From Earliella scabrosa (lineage: Eukaryota > Basidiomycota > Agaricomycetes > Polyporales > Polyporaceae): a DNA stretch of 64,000 nt. Shown here in pieces: positions 1 through 9,900 of this stretch (position 1 is the stretch's first letter; every line of letters begins with the position of its first letter). The notes under the pieces were generated by a model, which saw nothing but the letters and a program-made list of their open reading frames with translations, was not told the DNA's origin and did not search any database. The translations under genes were made by a program, and so were the position numbers. The stretch spans positions 2,108,001 to 2,172,000 of the forward strand of contig JABYQQ010000006.1 in the NCBI GenBank assembly GCA_022605405.1, in the 5' to 3' direction.

Positions 1-284
1 TCAGCACGTCGGTCTGGCCGCCAAACCTTTCGCTTGCCCCGCTTAGCGGCGGAGATATCGCTTGTACGTCCGTTGTTCCTTACGACCACCTGCAGGCGGA
101 GATGGCGCCGTCGGAATAAACCACAGCCAGGTTCAATTGCAAATTCACGGCCCGCTCAGCCTCTCGAGGATGCATATAAGGTGGCCGTCTTGGACAAGCG
201 TTGTCCGCGTCCCTCCTTTGCGCTCTTCCCTTTGGGCCTGCACCCGCGTTCTCGCCTCTTCGTCTCTTCCAGTCTCTCTTACTC

Positions 285-3200
285 ATGGCTCCTCGTGGAA
301 GCGCTTCTTCGTATGTTGTGCCATCTTCTTATAGGCTATCTGCTGACCCGCAATCATCTCTTAGCCGTAAGACCACTCCTGCCAAACCGGCTGCTGCTAG
401 TAAGACTCGTGGCAAGGCCGTCTCGCCGGGCAAGGTGGCGGGCAGTCGCGCCGCTGCTGCCAAGGCCACGAAGGCCAGTACGGCGAAGGCTGCTGCGGCC
501 AAGGGGTATGTGCAGCGCTCCATCTCCGTTGTGTCGTCGACTTATCCCTGGTTTAGAAAGGCTCCGTCCAGACAGACGCGACGTTCTAAAGTCAAATCGT
601 ACGTGACGTCCTACCTCCATGGCGGCGTGTCAACTTATCTTTTTCCAGATCTGAGATGGTCGACGATGAAGCGTCCGACGCATCTGAGACTTCTGATTCT
701 CCTCCTGCGGATGGGGAGGAGACCACGGAAGAGAGGCTTGGTATATCTTTGAGGTGTGTCTCGTTCTGCATTTCTCTATTGTTATGTCTTCCTTATCATC
801 CATCCAGCGATGACGACTATGAGATGGCGGATGCAGAAGCGGAGGACAGCGGGCCCGAGGACTTAGAGGTTGAGGAAGTCCCGGCGACTCCTCGTATCAA
901 CCGGTAAGTTCTCCGTCGCCTTGCATATCTACGGTTCGTTCACGCTGCTGGTAGGCGCAACAAACACCCCGAAGTCAAGACTGAACCCAGCCCTGGTTCT
1001 CCTTCTCCGGCGTCCGTGTGCTCTCTTCTGACTTGTTATGCGCGTATCTCACCGTTATTGTAGCAAGAAGCCCGGTGCTCGCACTCAGAAAACGCCCAAG
1101 AAGGCAGACACCCCCGTCAAGAAGGCAGTCTCTCAGGTCCAGAAGACGCCTGGCAAACGCGCTAAGCAGTATGTTGTTCTCGCTATCAGGCTCCGCTTCA
1201 GCAACCTCACCGCGTCTGCAGGGACATATCCGACCACGAGACCGATGAAGAACAGTCAGTAGCTATGCGTTGGTCGTCGTGCAAGGAATGTATTAACTTT
1301 TTGAGGCAGGGTATCGCCCATGAAGAAGACGCGCATGCAGTAAGCGATTGGTCATTCTGGTTTGGGGGCGATGCAAGGCTCATTGTCTTCTAGGGTTGAC
1401 GACGTTAACGAGGACGCTGATGAGGACGTTGTTATTGTGGAGCAGCCCCGTGGCCGCAAGCAAACTCGGTGAGCATTTGTTTATCTATAGTCTCCTATGG
1501 CGCAGGTCGAGCTAACCGAATTCTGTCAGCGGCATTCAAGACAAGGCCTCAAAGGAGGGTCCTTCGGCCACTGGCGGTCGTGGTCGGGCTGCTGCCAAGG
1601 CGTCCGCTGCGACCGGAGCTGGCAAAGCGAAGACTAAGCCTATGCCCACTCCTCGCAAGCCCGTTAGAGCACCCGAGTACGTATTATGTTTGCATGGGAG
1701 GTGCACTCCTACTGACCATTCTGCGATAGCTCTGGGGATCGCTTGTTCAACCCGAACGAGTCTGACGTTGATGACGCCACGTAAACATTCCTTCTAGATC
1801 TTATTTTGAAGTTTCCTCATTCGTTACCAGTTACCGTGCTCAGACTGCTCTATTCCGTAAAAACATGTCGCCTGCTGATGATTTCGACGATATCCGTGAA
1901 GCGTATGTCATTTTTAATAGACGTGTGTCCCACCCTCGTTAACGCGTGACATTCAGGTTGGATGAAATCAACGGCAAAGCCAAGTAAGTCAGCTCAGGCC
2001 GTTAGAGATGCAGGACGCTGCTCATTGTGCTCTAGGTTGCGTTATCAGACTCCGGAGGCCCAGACTGCCAAGTCTGACCACAACTCGTCAGGGTAAGCTG
2101 TGCCTTTTCCCAATACTTCTGCGCTGAGTCTTTGTGCTTGGCTGATGATTTATCTCTTTCAGTCATTCAGAGAACGATGCCATGAAGCTGGAGTCCAGTC
2201 CCAGCTTGGAATATCCAGGCGACGATGAAGGACACAAGCTCCAGGCTCTGGGCTCGCCGTACTCTGGCGCTCCTGCTGATGGGCGCAGTCTGGGCGATAT
2301 CATTCAGAACGGCGTGGTGGTACCTCCTGGTCTCAGTCTTATCGTGGACCCCTACAACGAGGAGGTGTGCGATGCAGCACTTCAAACGGATTACTTCACC
2401 TTGCCTCCGCTCAAGTGCGTTGCCTCTCTATCATTTCTTACTACCGTATGTATACTCAACGTCTTGACGTAGGCCCCATGAGCCTGACTATGGCAGTCAG
2501 GTCTCTCAGCTGGCTACTTGTCAGTTAGGTCCGTCGATTTGTTTTCAGAAGAAGTACAACGTCTCCACAATGTAAGTACGTCTTTATGAACTGGGGGGGG
2601 GCAAAGTTGCTGACGCGGCTGCAAATTTGCTAGCGACATGATTCGTCTTGCCCAGAAGTCGCACGACCCCAGAGATGAGCCCTTCATTATCAACCCTGCT
2701 CGCGAGTCTCCGAACCTTGTCACCGCGCACTACTTCCCTGGTGCCAAGAACCCCGTCCTGGCCATGCGCAAGCCCTCCGGGTATGAGCGCGTCATCTGTA
2801 CGGCCCTTGGACAGGTTCTCGACTGCCGGATCGTTACGCCTGCAACTCTGGCGAACCGCGACAAGCCCATCAAGCAACTCGTGCTTGCTCCCTTGAGCGG
2901 CGAGATTGACCGAGCGTTGGCTTTCTACGGACACGTCTTCGGACATTCCAGCCTTGGCGTTAGCACGTGGTGGGTGGGCCAGTCGGAGCGAATCCACGGC
3001 ATCTCGTTTCGCACCATGCCTCCCTTCAACAACGACAACGTCAACGGTACGTTGTTGGATATCTTACTTGTCTGCTGAGACTGATTGCGCGTTAGTACAA
3101 CCGCTGCCTGGTATGCGTTTCAAGAAGAACGCTCAAGGCCATGCTGGCAAAGGCCCAGGCTCCTCCTTTGTGGTCATGCGCGACAAGACGGTCTGGTCTA

Positions 3201-3528
3201 CGGATGACGACAGTAAGCGCGCTACTTGACTAGGCGATCGTGAGCAACGGCTGACTTACGGCGTCGGTTTCCAGTCCCCATCTGGGATGGACGCAAGTTC
3301 TTCCGACGCGACAAGAAACTAGGTGAAGATATGTTCTGTCATGATGTGGTGCCTTCTCTTCCGCGTTTCCCCTACGATCTTGCATACGGCGATGTTGCCC
3401 TCGCGTACTACAGCGTCTCTACCTACCCCATCACTTCGTCTGGTTCCAACTCCTCCTTCACCAAGGCCGCCCACGGCCTCAGCTTCAATTTGTACGGCGT
3501 GCTGCTCGTTGCGAGTTTGAACTACTAG
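285..3528 (+). CDS. 20-exon gene, basic Ala/Lys-rich N-terminus, unknown C-terminal domain
   Basis: The ATG at 285 opens a chain of 20 exons (285-310, 365-505, 557-598, 649-753, 808-903, 955-1017, 1064-1168, 1222-1254, 1310-1339, 1394-1468, 1530-1676, 1730-1780, 1831-1902, 1957-1983, 2036-2092, 2163-2414, 2473-2571, 2634-3046, 3096-3212, 3275-3528). All join in phase and give about 734 residues. The first third resembles a linker histone or AT-hook tail: runs of Ala, Lys, Pro, Ser and Thr, with acidic patches in exons 4-5. From about residue 360 the composition becomes ordinary and globular, and includes the motif TWWVGQSERIHG near genomic 2970. I recognise no named domain there. The N-terminus suggests a nuclear or chromatin-associated protein, which is inference. 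Exons as short as 27-33 nt between 1.2 and 2.0 kb make this an unusually fragmented gene. Confidence 0.75.
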
Positions 3529-3936
3529 ACTTACGATTTATCATCCTTCGTATCCCACGTCTCTTCTTGGCGTCAACATCCCCTTTCCGGTTTCTTTACG
3601 CGCTCTGGTTCTTTTGAACGGTCATGGTAGCTCTTGCATTACGCTCATTATTTATCCGTCCCGCTTGAATAGTCTCTGCTACTTAGACCTTGGTGACTCC
3701 CTTACCTGCGCATACCCGTAGTATGAGAATATTACCGCGTTGACGAGACTTCTGTGGGCGCCGAAAGAGCTCGAACTCGCCCCACGAGACTTCCGCAAAA
3801 CCGGCCGGGCCGGCAAGTCCTACGCTCTGCAGAACGCCCACGGCCACGTGATACCATGTTGAACTTTGAGCGTCTTTGGTAGTTCTTCCTCGTAGTTTGA
3901 CCTGTTGACCCACCTCGCTCGCCGTCCAGCTTCTCC
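3529..3936. other. Intergenic, 3' flank and Helitron 5' side
   Basis: This interval holds the presumed 3' UTR of the preceding gene and the leader of the Helitron ORF. I looked for a Helitron 5' TC terminus and could not fix one. A TCTCTGC at about 3671 is only a weak candidate because the preceding base is G rather than the A expected at an A/T insertion site. Confidence 0.4.
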
Positions 3937-6900
3937 ATGGCTGCGAAATATTTCCTGCTACTAACTGCTGCTGTTGCCTCGTTGTCTGGGTTGTTTCAAC
4001 CCAGTCTGAACGAGAGCTCAACTATTACCTCTTTTGTAGTACCGACAAGGGAAAGTACGCCCGCCCTTGAGGTATCTTTTTCGAGTTGGGTTATGGCGGA
4101 CACCCTTGATGCAAGTTCTGCGCCCCTCGAGGGCAAGGCTGCGGCAGATGCCTTAGAAGCAAGTTCTGCGCCCTTCATGGGCAGGGTATGGCCAGACGCC
4201 CTCGAGTCAAGTGCTGAGCTGGTTGTGGATTTTGTAGACGCGGAATACTTGCCCTCCAACCTCTACATGTTCCGTATGGATTTTCAGAACCAATTGCTTA
4301 TGCTAACCAACAGATGCCCCTTCATTCTCTATGATAGCCCTGCAGAATATTCTAGCCTGAATGCTCGCATACACGCAGCATTTTTAAGTCATATTCGTTC
4401 AGTAGCACTTAGTTCTGCTGCGGGAGTAGGTCAGATGGACCAAACTTATCATCTTGTGAGAGCAGTCAGACTTAAGGAGCTTCGCGCTTCTATGCGACGA
4501 CACGACTATGCTGCTCTTCAACATACTGTCAGACCAATGCGTTCTTTGCGTTGTTGTATGCTCAACAAAGCAACACCCAAGTTTGACGAAGGGCTCGTTG
4601 TGCTGGAGGGCGGTCGTGCTCAATCCACATCTCAGAGTAATTGGAGCAAGGTGTGGACATATGAAGAAATGCTTGGTTTTAACGTGGTAGGCGCAGTGGA
4701 TAATCAACATGCATATCGATATCTTGGCTACACCTTACGCTCTCTGGTCGATTCTAAGACGTCTCACCCCGCTGCAGATATACCTCTATCTAGCCTTTGC
4801 GACGCGTTAACTAAGCCGCAATTGATGGAGATAGCAAGTTGCCATAGCATTCAGAAAGTTACTAAACACATCACGAAAGAGGCCCTGGTCAAACAACTAA
4901 AAGATCACCAATGCGTCGCCTGTCCAACCTTTGTATCGCTTCTTTTGCCGATTGCAAGAGCGCGTACAAACAAAGAGCGATATCGCAAATGGAGTGAGAA
5001 GCGTGCAAACACCTGTAATACCTCTCAAAATGCAAGCCCAGAGCATTGCAGAAATGATATGCTTTCTTCAGATTTGCCTCAGCCGGAGGCGAAGTTCCCA
5101 CCTCAACCTGTAGGCGAGTCGCTGCTGTACGAAACCATTAGAGGCTTTGCGAAAGATATTCAAATCAAAAACTTCATTGAAAGAGGATGTGCGGTCTGCG
5201 GGCTCTTGACCGCAGAATCACAACTACGGGATATTTCTGAGGCCAACGTGAATCTGGATCTGCTCATTCCGCAACATGAGGTTACACGTCAAGAACGAAA
5301 GTCTGAAGAAGATGCCATTCGAGAGATTCCGGGGCCGGTTCTGTTATCCTCCAGCAATGCGGTATGCGGGAATTGTCTAGAGAGTCTTGAAAGAGGCCTA
5401 CGCCCTCCTGACGCCCTTGCAAATGGTCTGTGGATTGGAGATGTGCCAGAGGAGCTGCAAGGTCTCAGCTGGACGGAGAAAATGTTGATATCTAGAGTCA
5501 AACACAATATCTGCATAGTCAAGGTACACGTTTCGGGCATGTCCAAGATGAAAGCCAATGTAGTGACGCACTCTTTACCTATGCCTAAAATATACCAAGC
5601 CCTGCCTCCAAGTCGTGAAGAGTTGGACGAAGTGTTGGCATTTCTGTATATCGGACCGAATGTGCCCACGGAAAAGGAGTACAAAAGAACGCCCATGCTT
5701 GTTAGACGTAACAAGGTTGCAAAGGCCCTGGAATGGTTAAAGCTCAATCATGCAGACTATGCGGATTTAGACATCTCATATTCTAACCTTAGTGAATATC
5801 CCGAAGATGAGCCTCCAGTTATAGTCAACTACACGCAGAGCCACGAGTCCAATAAAGATCCTGAAGCAACGGCGGTGTATGAAACTGAAGAGGACGAGGG
5901 GGCAGAAACCGGAGATTGTCCCTTCATTGTCCATGGGTTAACGGGGGCTAATCTAGAACGTCTTATGAACACTCGGCGTCATGAAGTGACGGCGCGAGCA
6001 GTTGACTACTTCAAGTCTGGTGGAAAGGTTCTAGGTATCGGACAAGCGGAGCATCCTCTGAGCATTTATGATAATCCACAACTTTATCCTCAAATGTTTC
6101 CATGGTTATTCCCTTACGGTCTGGGGGGTCTGAATAATAGAAGTACTGGTTATAGACCAGTATCCGAAGAGCGAAGGAAACAGCAACTGTTAATGTATCA
6201 CGACAAACGTTTCCAATTAGAGCCACTTTTTCCATTAGTAGCACTAAATCACGAACAAATAAAAAAGGCCACCTCTGCGGGATACATTCTGGCTGACAAA
6301 AGCAAATTCAATGAGATTGCTCAGCGCATTAACAATATAGACTCCGAAGTTCTGTCCAGTATAGTTGAAAGACTCAAACAAGGTCCAGTCAAACCAGAAA
6401 CTGAGGCAGAAAAGGCTTGTTTCAAGTTGCTTAACGATTTGGACCACGTTAACTACAAAGTTCAAGGCTCTATCACTAGTAAGAAATATATGCGCAATGA
6501 AATTTGGTCATTGGTGTCATATCTTGGAGCTCCCTCTTGGTTTATCACCTTTGCCCCAGCAGATGTAAAGCACCCCTTGGCATTGTACATGGCAGATACT
6601 GAGCAAACATTGGTTCCCAAGTTCCGCGTCCCAGAGGAACGAATGAATCTCATCGCGAACAATCCAGTTGCAGGGGCACGTTTCTTCAAGGTGATGGTTG
6701 ACTTATTTATAAAACATGTACTAGGGGTTGGCTTGAACCGGAGAGGGCTTTATGGAGAAACCTCAGGCTACTATGGAACAGTAGAACAACAGGGGCGACT
6801 GACATTACATCTACACATGTTACTTTGGATCAAACACTCCTTGACTCCACAAGAAGTGCGAGATCGCATTCTGGATCCAACTTCAGATTTCCAAAAAGCA

Positions 6901-9900
6901 ATGGTTGAGTATCTCGAGAGTGCACACCAGGGTGAGTTTTTGAGTGGAGATATGGCCTCAGTTGCAGATGAAATCAAGAAACAGGAATCCAATCCTTTTC
7001 GTGTTCCTCCCACTGAGACGTTACCAGAAGTTCCTCCAGTCAAATGTGGACATGAACCACGATCATCCTGTAAGCAATGCAGCGATTATGCAGATTGGTG
7101 GACGCGGTATCAAAAAGAGGTTGATGAAATACTGTATCTATCCAACGTACACCGCTGCGTGACGCGCAGCAAAAATGGCAAAGTGCCCAAGGGGGCACAA
7201 AAGACAGGCATGCAGGAGGTTGACAATCGTGGATGCACAGATCCAGCAACGGGAGTATGTAAGGCTAGATTTCCCCGGGAGACATACACCGCTACTCAGG
7301 TTGATCCTGAGTCTGGGGCACTTGTCATGAAAAAAGGTGAAGCTTGGCTTAATACGTTCACTCCAGCTGTGTCATATTTGTTGAGATGTAATCACGATGT
7401 TACAAGTCTTCTGTCCGGTACCGCTATCAAATCAGTAATTGCCTATGTGGCTGATTATATTACTAAGACTCCATTGAAAACTCACGTGATGTTTCAATCT
7501 ATACAGAAGGTATTTGAGCGCAATAGCCAACTGTTGGGGCAATCCAAAAACAACAAAGGGGCTGCGCGAAGTATCATTACCAAAATAGTAAATGCATTAA
7601 CCGCTGCATCGGAAATTGGAGGCCCGATGGCATCCATGTATTTGCTTAAACATCCAGACCATTATACCAACTACGAATTTCGCCCTTGTTACTGGAGAGG
7701 ATATGTATTTGAAGTGATGCAAGCCTGGGATGATTCTAAAAACATTGCAGAACAAGGAAAGTCAACAGTTGTGGTGACTCTTAATACAGATGCCGACGGA
7801 AATGAAAAATCCATTGTACCTCTTTCTCCAGTGCTTGATTACATGTACCGTCCACCAGAGTTAGAGAATGTATGCGTATATGACTTTGTTCGCTTGTATC
7901 ATAAGCGGCAAATTCCCAAGCGCCGCCGAGTTCATGTCAAACCTCCGAAGTTCCACGATGTCATTTATGAATCAGATTTTGAGAACGACTATGATGTGGA
8001 TGAGGATGTGCCTACAGCATCACAGAAAAAGAACGTTGAGAGGAGACCACAAGAGGCAGATAACTTTGCTAGATATGGGGGTGGGCATCCTTTGGCTCAA
8101 GAGGAGGAGGAATCAGATGATGAGTTATTGTTAACCTCTAAGTCGCGTGCCCAATATGAGGAAGAGGAGGACTCTGAACCAAGACAAAGAAAAGGACCAT
8201 CATACTTTCTATTTCATGCAAACCATCCACAATCAAAAACACATGAAGTATGCTTGGTGAATGAAGAAGCTGCCCTGGTGCCCAACTTCATTGGAGGTTC
8301 TTTGCCCAGAAAAGATGCAGGGAGTAGAGAGGAGTACTGCATGACCATGCTTACACTTTTCAAACCCTGGCGGTCAGGCAAAGACTTGCGTCCTAATGTT
8401 GAGACGATGTGGAATGATGTATTTGCCAATCATCAATTTACATCGCGGCAAGAGGAAATTATGAGATTTTTTCACATTAGATATGAATGCAATGATGCCC
8501 GTGATGACTTTGCTTCACAACGCAAACAAATGACTGGCAGTCATAAATATCCCATACACTTAGATAACGATGAAATGAACGAGTTTGATGCTCAGAATGT
8601 TCTTTTTGAATACGGAGCAACACAGGAAAACATGACTGATGAAATGGTAAAAGGTGAAGAGTGGAAGACCAAGAGTAGAGCAGAAATACTGCGACTTGGA
8701 CGAAATGAAACTGCAGAAATGATTATGAGAAGTTCAGGTTGGTTAGATCAACTTCAAGGGAACGGCTCAGGAAATGCATCCACTCTGCCTAACCAAATCC
8801 ACATGCCCCATGCTCCAGAGGGAGGAACATCCTGGAAAACTCTATTGGAAGACAAACGACAAGAAATTCTGGATGCAAGAGATGCGCAAGCACAAGCAGG
8901 AACAGCAAAGAAAAAACAAACACAATTAGAAGTTAATGATGAGATTAACAAAGTTAAACTAGTAGACAAGAAATATTTCATGCATAAGGACTTTGATATC
9001 AAAAATCCCGAGGCGAAGGCTCTGATTGAAAATACAGTAATCAAGTTCACCCTGAATGAGGCCCAAGAAAGGGCATTCAGAATCGTGGCTCATCATGCAG
9101 TGGAGTCATGCGGTGAGCACCTCAAGATGTATCTTGGGGGAATGGCCGGGACTGGCAAATCTCAGGTAATCAAGGCGCTCACATACTTCTTCGCTGAGAG
9201 GCAAGAAAGTTACAGATTTATGTGCATGGCTCCTACAGGATCTGCAGCTGCACTCATTGGGGGTAGTACCTATCACTCAATGCTTGGTTTTAGCAAAGCT
9301 GACTCAACAGAAACATCTGCCAATGTAATGCAGGTACGAAGTCGCCTAATGCATGTTGAGTATATTTTTATGGATGAAGTCAGTATGTTAGACTGTAACA
9401 ACATGTACAATATATGTGCCAAGATGTGTGCAGCATTGAGAAATGATGGAGTTCCATTTGGTGGCATTAATATGATTTTTGCTGGAGACTTTGCGCAATT
9501 GCCTCCCCCGCTTGGTGCCAAGCCGCTGTATTCTCATGAGGTGGGAAGAGTTATTCATAAAACACATGACCATCGGACACAAAAGGCATCAATAGGAAAG
9601 GCGCTCTGGCATCAGTTCACTACTGTTGTCATACTTCGGGAGAATATGAGGCAGAAGTCACAGACGCCAGAGGATGCCAAGCTACGAACTGCACTTGAGA
9701 ACCTCAGATACCGTGCTTGCACAGATGCAGATATCAAGTTGCTTCAGTCAAGAGTGGCTGGTCGAGGAAAGCATCAGCCTAAGCTCAACACTCCACAATT
9801 CCGCAATGTATCCGTAATAACTACATGGAACTCTTATCGGGACAAGATTAATGAGCTGGGATGTGCAAGATTCGCCAAAGAGAACAAGCAATCGCTGTCC

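Noticed and set aside
3671..3690. Helitron 5' terminus at TCTCTGC
   Set aside because: Preceded by G rather than A and with no second copy to compare; left as an unproven candidate.
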